From positions 1-41,146 of the forward strand of contig JAKLLO010000020.1 of the NCBI GenBank assembly GCA_023150095.1: a DNA stretch of 41,146 bases. The letters run 5' to 3'. The notes below the pieces were generated by a model. It did no database searches and had not been told where the DNA came from. It was given only the letters and a program-made list of their open reading frames with translations. Below, piece after piece: positions 27,253-36,157 of the stretch (the stretch's first letter is position 1; every line of letters starts with the position of its first letter). The translations under genes were made by a program, and so were the position numbers. This DNA is from Zoogloea sp. Its GTDB lineage: Bacteria > Pseudomonadota > Gammaproteobacteria > Burkholderiales > Rhodocyclaceae.

Positions 27253-28464
27253 TCAGCCCGACGCCCCGCCCTGCCCGCGCGTGGCGAGGCGATACAGCCC
27301 GTAACCCGCCGCCGACAGCGCGCACGCAAGCATCACCACCCAGGCCATCGGCCGCCCAGTGCCATCGTGAAAGCGGCTCACCCCGAAGCTCGCCAGCATC
27401 CCGAAGCCAAACTGGCTGGCGCCAAACAGGGCCGCCGCGGCGCCGGCGTTCTGGGGGAAGCGCGACATCAGCAGCCCCACGCAGTTGGCGCCCAGCAGCC
27501 CGGTGACGCTCACCACCACAAACAGGCTGGCGATCACCCCGGGCACAGAATCCGCCGCCATTGCCACCACCAGGGCCAGCGCACCGGCGAGCCCGGCCAG
27601 TGATCCGCCGCCGAGCATCTTCACCGGCCCCACGCGCTTCACCAGCCGGCTGTTGGTGTAGTTGGCCGCAAAGATGCCCACCGCGTTGGCGGCAAAGACG
27701 AGGCTGAAGCCGGTGGGCGAAAAGCCGTTCAGGTCGATGAAAAAATGGGGCCCGCCGGTGATGTAGGCGAACATTGCCGCGAACGACATGCCGCCGGCCA
27801 GCACCAGCCCCAGCGCCGCCGGCGTGACCAGCATCGTGCCGTAGGCGGCGAAGGCGCGGCCGATGGGCAGCTGACCGCGCTTGTCGGCCGGCAGGGTCTC
27901 GGGCAGCTTGCGCCACACCACGGCCAGACTCATCACGCCCCACAGCAGCAGCGCGGCAAAGGTCGCCCGCCAGCCCCACAGGGCCAGCACGCCGCTACCG
28001 ATGAGCGGCGCGAGCAAGGGCGCCACCGAGGTGACCATCGCCATCAGCGACAGCTTGCGGATCGCCTCGGTGGGCGAATAGACATCCCGCGCCACCGCCC
28101 GGGCCAGCACCGACGCCGACCCGCCGCCGATGGCCTGGAACAGCCGGGCGACGATCAGCTGCTCCACCGCACCGGCCAGCATGCAGGCGAGGCTCGCCAC
28201 CACGAACAGGCCGATCCCGCCGAGCATCACCCGGCGCCGGCCGTAGCGGTCGGAGATCGGGCCATAGAACAGCATCCCGAACGAAAACCCGGCAAGGAAC
28301 ACCGTGACCGACAGCTGCACCGCCTCGGGCGAGGCGGCCAGCCCCGCGGCCATTGCCGGCAGCGCGGGCAGGTAGAGGTCGATCGCCAGCGGCCCGAAGG
28401 CCACCAGCGCGCCCAGCAGCAGGACCAGCCCGCCTTCGCTGATCGTCGTGGCTTTGAAGCTCAC
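27253..28464 (-). CDS. Bcr/CflA-type MFS transporter
   Basis: This 403-residue, 12-segment membrane protein of the DHA1 drug-H+ antiporter group has FGPLAIDLYLPALPAMAAGL near the N-terminus (motif D1), GMLFYGPISDRYGRRRVMLG (motif A) and VARDVYSPTEAIRKLSLMAM. It lies between the gabD-like gene (13 bp) and hpaA (8 bp), so it is a member of the hpa operon. The known HpaX transporter belongs to a different MFS group, so an export role for a toxic catechol or aldehyde is as likely as import. The substrate is unknown. Confidence 0.85.
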   Translation of the reverse strand: MSFKATTISEGGLVLLLGALVAFGPLAIDLYLPALPAMAAGLAASPEAVQLSVTVFLAGFSFGMLFYGPISDRYGRRRVMLGGIGLFVVASLACMLAGAVEQLIVARLFQAIGGGSASVLARAVARDVYSPTEAIRKLSLMAMVTSVAPLLAPLIGSGVLALWGWRATFAALLLWGVMSLAVVWRKLPETLPADKRGQLPIGRAFAAYGTMLVTPAALGLVLAGGMSFAAMFAYITGGPHFFIDLNGFSPTGFSLVFAANAVGIFAANYTNSRLVKRVGPVKMLGGGSLAGLAGALALVVAMAADSVPGVIASLFVVVSVTGLLGANCVGLLMSRFPQNAGAAAALFGASQFGFGMLASFGVSRFHDGTGRPMAWVVMLACALSAAGYGLYRLATRGQGGASG

Positions 28465-28477
28465 CCGGGCACCCTGC

Positions 28478-29932
28478 TCACAGCCCGCCCAGGGCGAGGT
28501 ACTTGGTTTCCATGTACTCGTCGAGGCCGTGGCTGGAGCCTTCGCGGCCGATGCCCGAGAGCTTCACGCCGCCAAAGGGCGCCACCTCGGTGGAGATCAG
28601 CCCGGTGTTGATGCCCACCATGCCGTACTCCAGCTGGCGCGACACGCGCCACACCCGGGCGTGGTCCTTCGAGTAGAAATACGCCGCCAGGCCGAACTCG
28701 GTGTCGTTGGCCATGTGTATCGCCTCGTCCTCGGTCTTGAAGCGGAACAGCGGCGCCACCGGGCCGAAGATTTCCTCCTTCGCTACCGCCATCGCGGGGG
28801 TCACGTCGGCCAGCACGGTGGGCTCGTACCAGGTGCGACCGAGGGCATGGCGACGCCCGCCGGACACCGCCCGGGCGCCCTTGCCCAGCGCGTCGGCGAC
28901 GAGCTCCTCGACCTTGGCGATGGCCGCGTCGTCGATCAGCGGGCCCTGGGTGACGCCCTCCTCCAGCCCGTTGCCCACCTTGAGGCCGGCGACGGCCTCG
29001 GCCAGCCTGGCGGCGAAGGTGTCGTAGATGCCGTCCTGCACCAGGAAGCGGTTGGAGCACACGCAGGTCTGGCCGGCGTTGCGGTACTTGGAGGCGATGG
29101 CGCCGGCCACCGCGGCGTCCACGTCGGCGTCGTCGAAGACGATGAAGGGCGCGTTGCCGCCCAGCTCCAGCGACAGCTTCTTGATGGTGCCGGCGCACTG
29201 GGCCATCAGCAGCTTGCCCACCGGCGTGGAGCCGGTGAAGGTGAGCTTGCGCACGATGGGGCTGGCGGTCATCACGCCGCCGATGGCGCTGGCCTTGCCG
29301 GTGACGACGCTGAAAACGCCCTTCGGCACGCCGGCGCGCTCGGCCAGTTCGGCCAGGGCGAGGGCCGACAGGGGCGTCTGCTCGGCCGGCTTGAGGACGA
29401 TGGTGCAGCCCGCGGCCAGGGCCGGCGCCACCTTGCGGGTGATCATCGCCGACGGGAAGTTCCACGGGGTGATGGCTGCGCACACGCCCACCGGCTCCTT
29501 GGTCACGACGATCTGGCGATCCTTGAAGGGCGACGGGACGACCTCGCCGTAGGCGCGTTTGGCTTCCTCGGCAAACCATTCCACGTAGGCCGCGGCGTAG
29601 GCGATCTCGCCCTTGGCCTCGGCCAGCGGCTTGCCCTGCTCCAAGGTCATCAGCCGGCCCAGATCATCCTGGTTGCTCATCAGCAGGTCGAACCAGCGGC
29701 GCAGGATGCGGCTGCGCTCGGCGGCGGTGGTGTTGCGCCAGGTCTTGAGGGCCTGGTCGGCGGCGGCGATGGCGCGCTCGGTTTCGGCGGCACCGCAGCG
29801 GGGTACGCTGGCGATGGTTTCGCCGGTGGCCGGGTTGGTGACGGCAATGGTCTCGCCGCTGTCGGCCGCCACCCAGGCGCCGTCGATGTAGCAGGCCTGG
29901 CGCAGCAGGGTCGGGTCTTGAAGGTTCAGCAT
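28478..29932 (-). CDS. gabD: NAD(P)-dependent succinate semialdehyde dehydrogenase
   Basis: This enzyme oxidises succinic semialdehyde, the product of HpaI, to succinate for the TCA cycle. The 484-residue aldehyde dehydrogenase has catalytic E256 (LSLELGGNAPF) and C290 (NAGQTCVCSNR), the cofactor loop FTGSTPVGK and GabD-style ITPWNFPSAMITRKVAPALA. It opens CYIDGAW like GabD. Its position right after hpaI fits the last step of the homoprotocatechuate pathway, a step for which E. coli uses Sad/GabD encoded elsewhere. The CVC pair (C290, C292) is the redox-switch pair typical of GabD proteins. The symbol is by family; sad is an alternative. Confidence 0.92.
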   Translation of the reverse strand: MLNLQDPTLLRQACYIDGAWVAADSGETIAVTNPATGETIASVPRCGAAETERAIAAADQALKTWRNTTAAERSRILRRWFDLLMSNQDDLGRLMTLEQGKPLAEAKGEIAYAAAYVEWFAEEAKRAYGEVVPSPFKDRQIVVTKEPVGVCAAITPWNFPSAMITRKVAPALAAGCTIVLKPAEQTPLSALALAELAERAGVPKGVFSVVTGKASAIGGVMTASPIVRKLTFTGSTPVGKLLMAQCAGTIKKLSLELGGNAPFIVFDDADVDAAVAGAIASKYRNAGQTCVCSNRFLVQDGIYDTFAARLAEAVAGLKVGNGLEEGVTQGPLIDDAAIAKVEELVADALGKGARAVSGGRRHALGRTWYEPTVLADVTPAMAVAKEEIFGPVAPLFRFKTEDEAIHMANDTEFGLAAYFYSKDHARVWRVSRQLEYGMVGINTGLISTEVAPFGGVKLSGIGREGSSHGLDEYMETKYLALGGL

Positions 29933-30026
29933 GAAACAGGTCTCCTCATGTTCTTGGCGCGGGCAACCGGACGCTCACGGGGCGTGATTCTGCGCGGGTC
30001 TGCGGCGGGCCGCCAGCCCGCGGGGG

Positions 30027-30824
30027 TCAATAAGCGGCGCCAGACTTGCCGGCGGAATCCTGCCTGAAGCGGGCGGCGAGCGTGGCGGCGGCGTTGCGCA
30101 GCAGCAGCGCATCGACCCCCACCAGCAGGAAGCGCGCGCCGATGGCCTGGTAAGCCGCGGCAATGGCCGGGTCGGCCGAGAACACGCCGGCAGCCTTGCC
30201 GCTGGCGGCGATCCGGGTGATCGCGTCTTCCACCGCGGCTTTCACGTCCGGGTGGCCGGGGTTGCCCAGGTGGCCCATGGACGCGGCGAGATCGGACGGG
30301 CCGATGAATACCGCGTCCACGCCATCCACCTTCAGGATGTCGTCGAGCCCGGCGAGGCCGGCGGTGGATTCGATCTGCACGATCAGGCACATCTCGCCGT
30401 CGGCCTGGGCGAAGTAGCCCTCGACGCCGTTCCAGCGGGCGGCGCGGGCCAGCGCAGTGCCCACGCCGCGGATGCCGTGGGGCGGATAGCGCATGGCGCG
30501 GACGAGGGATTCGGCCTCGGCGGCGGTCTCGACCATCGGCACCATCAGGGTCTGGGCGCCGCCGTCGAGGAGCTGCTTGATCCGCGCCACGTCGTGGTCG
30601 ACGGTGCGCACCACCGGCCGCACCGGGTACGGCGCCAGGGCCTGGAGCTGCTGGATGATGGAACGCAGGTCGTTGGGGCCGTGCTCGCCGTCGATCAACA
30701 GCCAGTCGAAGCCGGCGGTGGCGACCACCTCGGCGGCGTAGCCGTTGGCGAGGCCGAGGAACAGCCCGATCTGGGTCTCGCCCGCCTGCAGCGCGCGCTT
30801 GAAGTCGTTGCGGGGCATTTGCAT
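30027..30824 (-). CDS. hpaI: 4-hydroxy-2-oxoheptanedioate aldolase
   Basis: This class II (metal) aldolase cleaves 4-hydroxy-2-oxoheptane-1,7-dioate to pyruvate and succinic semialdehyde. The protein is 265 residues. HpcH/HpaI barrel motifs are visible: GLFLGLANGYAAEV, DWLLIDGEHGPNDLRS, PVVRTVDHDVARIKQLLDGG, TLMVPMVETAAEAESLV, MCLIVQIESTAGL (metal Glu) and DAVFIGPSDLAASMG (metal Asp). E. coli HpaI is of similar size. It begins 10 bp after hpaH and is followed by 94 bp without a gene before the gabD-like gene. The first ATG (30824) has AAGGAAA at good spacing. Confidence 0.94.
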   Translation of the reverse strand: MQMPRNDFKRALQAGETQIGLFLGLANGYAAEVVATAGFDWLLIDGEHGPNDLRSIIQQLQALAPYPVRPVVRTVDHDVARIKQLLDGGAQTLMVPMVETAAEAESLVRAMRYPPHGIRGVGTALARAARWNGVEGYFAQADGEMCLIVQIESTAGLAGLDDILKVDGVDAVFIGPSDLAASMGHLGNPGHPDVKAAVEDAITRIAASGKAAGVFSADPAIAAAYQAIGARFLLVGVDALLLRNAAATLAARFRQDSAGKSGAAY

Positions 30825-30834
30825 GGGGTTTCCT

Positions 30835-31638
30835 TCAGACGAAGCGGCAGGTGATGTTGCCCAGCGGGCCGTAGTCCACGTGGAAGGTGTCGCCGGCGTG
30901 CACCTTGACCGGCCGGGTGAAGGAGCCGGCGAGGATCACCTGCCCCGGCTCCAGCGCCACGCCGTGGGGCGCAAATTTTCTGGCGAGCCAGGCGATGCCG
31001 TTGGCCGGGTGGTTGAGCACACCGGCGGCGACGCCGGTTTCCTCGATCACGCCGTTGCGGTAGAGCAGCGCCGACACCCAGCGCAGATCCACGTCCATCG
31101 GCCGGATCGGCCGGCCGCCCATGATGATGCCCACATTGGCGGCGTTGTCGGAGATGGTGTCCATCACCTTGCGCGGGCGCCTGGTTTCGGGGTCGATGCG
31201 GTGGCAGCGGGCGTCGATGATCTCGACGGCCGGGATCACGTAGTCGGTGGCGGATAATACGTCAAGCATGTTGACGTTTTCGCCCTCCAGCCGCGCCTTG
31301 AGCACGAAGGCCAGCTCCACCTCGACCATCGGGTCGATGAAGCGGCTGACCGGAATGTCGCTGCCGTCCTTGAAGACCATGTCGTCGAGCAGCGTGCCGA
31401 AATCCGGCTCGTCGATCTGCGACGACTGCTGCATGGCCCGCGAGGTGAGGCCGATCTTGTGGCCGACGATCTTGCGGCCCTCGGCGAGCTTGAGCTTGAT
31501 CCACGCCTTCTGGATGGCGTAGGCGTCGGGGATGGTGATCTCCGGGTGGTCGAGGGAGATCTGGCGCACCGGCTGGCCGGATTTTTCGGCCCGGTGCAGG
31601 CGCAGTGCGGCGGCTTCGATGGTGGCTTGGTCGAGCAT
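30835..31638 (-). CDS. hpaH: 2-oxo-hept-3-ene-1,7-dioate hydratase
   Basis: This enzyme hydrates 2-oxohept-3-ene-1,7-dioate to the hydroxy acid cut by HpaI. The 267-residue product is the same length as E. coli HpaH. MhpD/HpaH family features are [57 protein letters not shown] (metal Glu pair), [17 protein letters not shown] and [13 protein letters not shown]. The ATG at 31638 is used since [11 protein letters not shown] is the usual start; the longer frame runs through the hpaF-hpaH gap. hpaF lies 22 bp upstream. Confidence 0.94.
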   Translation of the reverse strand: MLDQATIEAAALRLHRAEKSGQPVRQISLDHPEITIPDAYAIQKAWIKLKLAEGRKIVGHKIGLTSRAMQQSSQIDEPDFGTLLDDMVFKDGSDIPVSRFIDPMVEVELAFVLKARLEGENVNMLDVLSATDYVIPAVEIIDARCHRIDPETRRPRKVMDTISDNAANVGIIMGGRPIRPMDVDLRWVSALLYRNGVIEETGVAAGVLNHPANGIAWLARKFAPHGVALEPGQVILAGSFTRPVKVHAGDTFHVDYGPLGNITCRFV

Positions 31639-31660
31639 GGTATTTGTCCCTGTTATAGGT

Positions 31661-32050
31661 TCACGCCTTGCCATAACGGGCGTGGATATTGTTTTGCTTC
31701 CAGGTGCCGGCTTCGCTGAACTCACTGATCTCCATCGACAGGGCCAGGCCGCGGCGGGCAAAGATGTCCGCGAAGTGGGCCTTGATCATCTCGAAGAGTT
31801 CGTCGCCCGCCTTGCGGAGGGCGGCTTCGCTCCGACCGGCGCCCACCTTGAGGGTGGCATGCACGAAGGCGTCGTCGGCGCTGCCGTCGGCCACGCAGTA
31901 GTCGGAGAGGCGGATGGCGCGGGAGCGGATGCCGCCGATGGGAAACACGCCGCCCTGGTCGATGAGCACCTGGTTCGACTTGCGCAGCAGGCCGGCAATG
32001 TCGGCGTCACTGCCCAGGTTGTCGGTGTATTCGTAGATCAGATGGGGCAT
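31661..32050 (-). CDS. hpaF: 5-carboxymethyl-2-hydroxymuconate delta-isomerase
   Basis: This tautomerase-superfamily enzyme converts 5-carboxymethyl-2-hydroxymuconate into its oxo form (5-oxopent-3-ene-1,2,5-tricarboxylate). The protein is 129 residues. It starts Met-Pro-His ([10 protein letters not shown]), so the catalytic Pro becomes N-terminal after Met removal. It also has [14 protein letters not shown] and [14 protein letters not shown]. coli HpaF is about 126 residues and starts in the same way. A GGAGAG ribosome site precedes the ATG. It lies between the second dioxygenase gene and hpaH. Confidence 0.93.
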   Translation of the reverse strand: MPHLIYEYTDNLGSDADIAGLLRKSNQVLIDQGGVFPIGGIRSRAIRLSDYCVADGSADDAFVHATLKVGAGRSEAALRKAGDELFEMIKAHFADIFARRGLALSMEISEFSEAGTWKQNNIHARYGKA

Positions 32051-32080
32051 CAGCCTCTCCTTGGTGTGGCTTGGGTGGGT

Positions 32081-32977
32081 TCAGGAAACCGGCATCTCGA
32101 TGCCGAGGGGCCGGCTGGCGGCGGGGATGCCGGCCACCGGAAACTGCACGACGGTCTGGCCGGTGCCGGAGCTTTCGAAGTACGGGCAGACCACCTCGGC
32201 CTCACCCGTGAAGCCGTCCCAGCCCAGCGCGCCGAAGAGCATCGCGGTGTCGTGCATGCGGCCTTCGCCGGTGCAGTACTGGGCGTACTCGGGGAGCATC
32301 CGCAGGAAGGTCGCCCACTCGCCGGCCTGCCACAGGTCGAGCACGCGCAGGTCCACCTGCTTGTTGAACTCGCGGCTGATGGTGTTGAAGCCCTGCTCCA
32401 CCAGGCGGTTTTCCCAGATCTGGTGCGACAGCGAGCCGCTCGCCACCAGCGCCACGCGGCTGTCGCTGCGGGCCACCGCGCGGGCCACGGCCTCGCCGAC
32501 GATGCGCGATTCTTCGAGGCTGCCGAAGGTGCTCCAGCCGGCGATCGACACCACCTTGATGCGCCCTTCCGGGTTCATGTAGCGCATGGGCAGGATCGTG
32601 CCGTACTCGAGATCCAGCGACGCGACCTCGTGGGCGCGGGTCTTGACGCCCAGGGCGCTGGCCTCGTCGGCGATCAGCCGGCCGAGCTCCGGGTTGCCCG
32701 GAAAGTCGTAGGGCAGATCCTGGATGAAGTGGGGAAACTCGTGGCTGGTGTAGGTGCCGGCGTGGCGGGCGTTGTTGTTGATGTGGTAGCCGGCGTTCAC
32801 CAGCCAGTGGGTGTCGAACACGATGAAGGTGTCCACCCCCAGCTCGATGGCACGGCGGCCGATCTCCCGCTCGGCGTCGATGGCGGCCTGGCGGCAGCCG
32901 TGGGCCGGGCCGGGCTGCTCCGAGATGAGCATCGAAGGAACATGCGTGGCCTTCACGGCCAGAACGATTTCACCCAT
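32081..32977 (-). CDS. HpaD-like class III extradiol dioxygenase, second paralog
   Basis: This 298-residue LigB-type ring-cleavage dioxygenase closely follows a true hpaD. Iron and catalytic residues appear present: H12 (KATHVPSM), H57 (FDTHWLVNAGYHIN), the HIS of SGSLSHQIW and the Glu of TGEGRMHDTAML. Compared with the neighbour (33038-33886) it has a Pro-rich C-terminal extension of about 15 residues and many substitutions in the pocket-lining segments (for example NNNARHAGTYTSHEF for the region that reads NCAPQFEGIYTSNEL). It probably arose by tandem duplication, then diverged. It may cleave a related catechol; the substrate is not known. It has the same GGAGAC ribosome site as its neighbours. 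Confidence 0.85.
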   Translation of the reverse strand: MGEIVLAVKATHVPSMLISEQPGPAHGCRQAAIDAEREIGRRAIELGVDTFIVFDTHWLVNAGYHINNNARHAGTYTSHEFPHFIQDLPYDFPGNPELGRLIADEASALGVKTRAHEVASLDLEYGTILPMRYMNPEGRIKVVSIAGWSTFGSLEESRIVGEAVARAVARSDSRVALVASGSLSHQIWENRLVEQGFNTISREFNKQVDLRVLDLWQAGEWATFLRMLPEYAQYCTGEGRMHDTAMLFGALGWDGFTGEAEVVCPYFESSGTGQTVVQFPVAGIPAASRPLGIEMPVS

Positions 32978-33037
32978 GGGACGTGTCTCCTGATCTTGTT
33001 GGAATGGCTCTCTGTCCGGGCGCTGTTGCGGGTGTTT

Positions 33038-33886
33038 TCAAACGGGGAAGATGGCGTTGATCTGGCCGGTGCCGGAGCTGCCGAAGTACGGGGTGACGAC
33101 CTCGACCTTGCCCTGGTAGGCGTCCCAGCCCAGCGCGCCGAGGAGCATCGCGGTGTCGTGCATCATCCCTTCGCCGTGGCACTTGACCGCGTACTCGGGG
33201 AGCATCCCGCAGAAGGTCTGCCAGTCGCCGCGCTGCCACAGATCGACCACGTGGTGATCGACGGTCTCGAGGAAGGGGTTCCAAACCTTGTGGAGAAACT
33301 GCTCCGACACGCCGTTCTGGGCGAAGCGGTGGGACAGCGAACCGCTGGCGAGGATGGCCACGGTGCCGTCGCAGCGGGTCTCGATGGCCTCGCGCACGGC
33401 GGCGCCGAGCTTCGCGCTGTCGGCCAGGTCGTGCACCGTGCACAGGGCCGAAATCGACACCACCTTGAAGCGCTTGTCCTCGTTCATGTAGCGCATCGGC
33501 ACCAGGGTGCCGTATTCGAGGGAGAGCGTCGTGGCGTCGTGGGCGCGGGTGAGCACGCCGCCGGCGGTGGCGACATCGGCCATCGCCTGCCCCAGCGCCG
33601 GGTTGCCGGCGTAGGCGTAGGGCATGTTCCGGATGAAGTGCGGCAGTTCGTTGCTGGTGTAGATGCCCTCGAACTGCGGCGCGCAGTTGATGTGGTAGCC
33701 GGAATTCACCAGCCAGTGGGTGTCGAACACGACGATGGTGTCCACGCCCAGGTCACGGCAGCGCCGGGCGATCTCCCGGTGGCCGTCGATGGCGGCCTGG
33801 CGGCAGCCCTTGTGGGGGCCGTCGAGTTCCGACAGGTACATCGACGGCACGTGGGTGATCTTGGCGGCGAGTGCGAGCTTGCCCAT
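33038..33886 (-). CDS. hpaD: Homoprotocatechuate 2,3-dioxygenase
   Basis: This enzyme opens the ring of 3,4-dihydroxyphenylacetate, giving 5-carboxymethyl-2-hydroxymuconate semialdehyde. The protein is 282 residues, one less than E. coli HpaD, and it matches HpaD almost segment by segment (MGKLALAAKITHVPSMYLSE, FDTHWLVNSGYHINC, LEYGTLVPMRYMNEDKRFKV, VVSISALCTVHDLADS). H12, H57, the SGSLSHRF histidine and the CHGEGMMHDTAML glutamate form the expected iron site. The start at 33886 has AGGAGGAGAC. hpaE lies 23 bp upstream in the same operon, and the paralog follows 60 bp downstream. Confidence 0.95.
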   Translation of the reverse strand: MGKLALAAKITHVPSMYLSELDGPHKGCRQAAIDGHREIARRCRDLGVDTIVVFDTHWLVNSGYHINCAPQFEGIYTSNELPHFIRNMPYAYAGNPALGQAMADVATAGGVLTRAHDATTLSLEYGTLVPMRYMNEDKRFKVVSISALCTVHDLADSAKLGAAVREAIETRCDGTVAILASGSLSHRFAQNGVSEQFLHKVWNPFLETVDHHVVDLWQRGDWQTFCGMLPEYAVKCHGEGMMHDTAMLLGALGWDAYQGKVEVVTPYFGSSGTGQINAIFPV

Positions 33887-33909
33887 GGTGTTGTCTCCTC
33901 CTTCGGGGC

Positions 33910-35370
33910 TCAGATGCCCCAGCGCGGGATGGGGTGCTTGCCGTACGAGACCGCCACGTTCTTGGCCTCGCAGAACACCTCGTAGCTGTAGTGGTTGCCC
34001 TCGCGGCCGGTGCCCGACGCCTTCACGCCGCCAAAGGGCTGGCGCAGGTCGCGGACGTTCTGGCTGTTCACGAAGGTCATGCCGGCCTCGATGGCCTTGG
34101 CCATGCGCAGCATGCGGCCGGTGTTCTCGGTCCACAGATACGACGACAGGCCGTAGGGCGTGTCGTTGGCGATGCGCACGGCGTCCTCTTCGGTCTTGAA
34201 GCGGATCAGGCACGGCACCGGCCCGAAGATCTCGTCCTGGGCGATCTTCATCCGGTTATCCACGTCGGCAAACACCGTCGGCTGGACCCAGTTGCCGCCG
34301 GCGAGGTGGGCCGGGATGTCCGGCGTGCCGCCGCCAAACACGACGCGGGCGCCCTCCTCCTTGCCGATCTCGATGTAGCGGCTGACCTTCTCGCAGTGGC
34401 CCTTGCTGATCATCGGGCCGATGATGGTGTCGGGGTCGAGGGGGTCGCCCACCTGCAGGCGCGCGGCGCGGGCGGCAAAGTCGGCCACGAAGCGGTCGTA
34501 GATGCGGTCCTGGATCAGGATGCGGCTGCCGGCGGTGCAGCGTTCGCCGTTGTTCGAGAAGATCATGAACAGCGCGGCGTCCAGCGCACGCTCGTAGTCG
34601 GCGTCGTCGAAGATGATGAAAGGCGACTTGCCGCCGAGCTCCATCGAGTACTTCTTGAGCCCCGCCGCCTTGACGATGCGGTTGCCGGTGACGGTGCTGC
34701 CGGTGAAGGAGATCGCCCGCACGTCCGGATGCACGCACAGGGGCTCGCCGGCGGTGTGGCCGAAGCCATGCACCACGTTGAAGACGCCCGGCGGAATGCC
34801 CGCTTCCAGCACCAGCTCGCCCAGCCTGGCGGCGGTCATCGGTGACAGCTCGGACATCTTCATCACCGCCGTGTTGCCCAGCGCCAGGCACGGCGCGGTC
34901 TTCCAGGTGGCGGTCATGAAGGGCACGTTCCACGGCGAGATCAGCGCGCACACGCCCACCGGCTGCCACAGGGTGTAGTTGAGGTGGCCGGTGTCGGAAT
35001 CGTAGGTTTCGCCGTGCTGGTGCTGGGCCAGCTCGGCAAAGTAGTAGAAGTTGTCGGCGGCGCGCGGGATGAGCGCCTTCTTTGTCTGGCCGATCACCTG
35101 CCCGCAGTCGCGGGTTTCCATCTCGGCGAGTTCGGGAACATTCTTGGCGATGAGATCGCCCAGGTTGCGCATCAGGCGGCTGCGCTCCTTGGCGGGCGTA
35201 GCCGACCAGCTGGGAAAGGCCGCCTTGGCGGCGGCGACGGCGGCGTTCACTTCGTCCTGCCCGGCGCTGGCCACCTGGGCGAGCACTTCGCCGGTGGCGG
35301 GGTTGATCGTCTCGAAGGTTTCGGCGCTGTCGACCTTGCGGCCGTTGATGAGGTGCTGGATCGTGGTCAT
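33910..35370 (-). CDS. hpaE: 5-carboxymethyl-2-hydroxymuconate semialdehyde dehydrogenase
   Basis: This NAD-dependent aldehyde dehydrogenase oxidises the ring-cleavage semialdehyde to the tricarboxylate. The protein is 486 residues (E. coli HpaE 488). It has catalytic E244 (SMELGGKSPFIIF) and C278 (NNGERCTAGSR), the loop FTGSTVTGNRIVKAAG, and the HpaE-type segments PWNVPFMTATWKTAP and RDLRQPFGGVKASGTGREGN. The start at 35370 (MTTIQHLING) follows an AAGGACG-like site. It lies 13 bp after hpaG2 and 23 bp before hpaD. Confidence 0.95.
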   Translation of the reverse strand: MTTIQHLINGRKVDSAETFETINPATGEVLAQVASAGQDEVNAAVAAAKAAFPSWSATPAKERSRLMRNLGDLIAKNVPELAEMETRDCGQVIGQTKKALIPRAADNFYYFAELAQHQHGETYDSDTGHLNYTLWQPVGVCALISPWNVPFMTATWKTAPCLALGNTAVMKMSELSPMTAARLGELVLEAGIPPGVFNVVHGFGHTAGEPLCVHPDVRAISFTGSTVTGNRIVKAAGLKKYSMELGGKSPFIIFDDADYERALDAALFMIFSNNGERCTAGSRILIQDRIYDRFVADFAARAARLQVGDPLDPDTIIGPMISKGHCEKVSRYIEIGKEEGARVVFGGGTPDIPAHLAGGNWVQPTVFADVDNRMKIAQDEIFGPVPCLIRFKTEEDAVRIANDTPYGLSSYLWTENTGRMLRMAKAIEAGMTFVNSQNVRDLRQPFGGVKASGTGREGNHYSYEVFCEAKNVAVSYGKHPIPRWGI

Positions 35371-35383
35371 GGGGCGTCCTTGA

Positions 35384-36157
35384 TTACGGGTGTGCCGCGG
35401 TGGCAAAGAAGCTTGGGTCGTCGACGATGTGATTGACGAGGCAGCCGATGCCTTCGATCTCCGTCTCGACGGTGTCGCCGGCTTTCACGTCGGCCAGGCC
35501 CTCGGGCGTGCCGGTGAGGATCACGTCGCCAGGCTTGAGCGTCATGAACGACGACAGGTATTCGATCAGCGTGGCGATGTCGAAGATCATGTCGGCGGTG
35601 CTGCCCTGCTGGGTGATCTGGCCATTCACGCGGGTGGTGAGCGCCAGCGCCATCGGGTCTGGCACGTCGTCGCGATCCACCAGCCACGGGCCCAGGGGTG
35701 TGCAGCCGTCGCGGTTCTTCACCCGCAGGTTGGGCCGGTAGTAGTTTTCGAGGTAGTCGCGGATGGCGTAGTCGTTGGCCACGGTATAGCCGGCGACGAT
35801 GTCCATCGCGTCGGCCTTCGACAGGCCCTTGCCGGCCTTGCCGATCACCACCGCCAGCTCGCACTCGTAGTGCATGTAGGTGGCGTCGGCCGGCCGGCGG
35901 GTGTTGGCCCGGTGGCCGATGACGGTGCTGGGGCCCTTCAGGAAGACCAGCGGCACCTCCGGCGCCTTGAAGGCGAGCTCCTTGGCGTGGTCGGCGTAGT
36001 TGAGGCCCAGCGCGAACACCGTGCCCACCGCCACCGGCGGCAGCCACACGAAGTCGCCCTCCTCCACCTGCCGGCCGTCGGCCAGGCGCACGCGGCCGTC
36101 GGTGCCTGGCGTCACCTGATGAATCGCGCCCTGCCAGGCGATGCGTCCGTGCTTCAT
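35384..36157 (-). CDS. hpaG2: HpaG C-terminal-type isomerase/decarboxylase subunit
   Basis: The 257-residue FAH-fold protein matches the C-terminal half of E. coli HpaG: FALGLNYADHAKELAFKAPE, MHYECELAVVIGKAGKGLSK, AGYTVANDYAIRDYLENYYR and LKPGDVILTGTPEGLADV. The metal site (Glu-x-Glu in YECEL and the Asp of NDYAIRD) is intact. It is one of the two polypeptides replacing the fused E. coli enzyme that decarboxylates and isomerises 5-oxopent-3-ene-1,2,5-tricarboxylate. Its start overlaps the hpaG1 stop by 4 bp (ATGA), so the two are translationally coupled, probably in 1:1 ratio. Confidence 0.92.
   Translation of the reverse strand: MKHGRIAWQGAIHQVTPGTDGRVRLADGRQVEEGDFVWLPPVAVGTVFALGLNYADHAKELAFKAPEVPLVFLKGPSTVIGHRANTRRPADATYMHYECELAVVIGKAGKGLSKADAMDIVAGYTVANDYAIRDYLENYYRPNLRVKNRDGCTPLGPWLVDRDDVPDPMALALTTRVNGQITQQGSTADMIFDIATLIEYLSSFMTLKPGDVILTGTPEGLADVKAGDTVETEIEGIGCLVNHIVDDPSFFATAAHP

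Noticed and set aside
31532-33985. A long plus-strand open frame (817 residues) antisense to hpaD, the second hpaD and hpaF
   Set aside because: It is Val/His/Gly-rich without any family pattern, and lies opposite three well-recognised genes. GC-rich DNA commonly leaves the antisense frame open.
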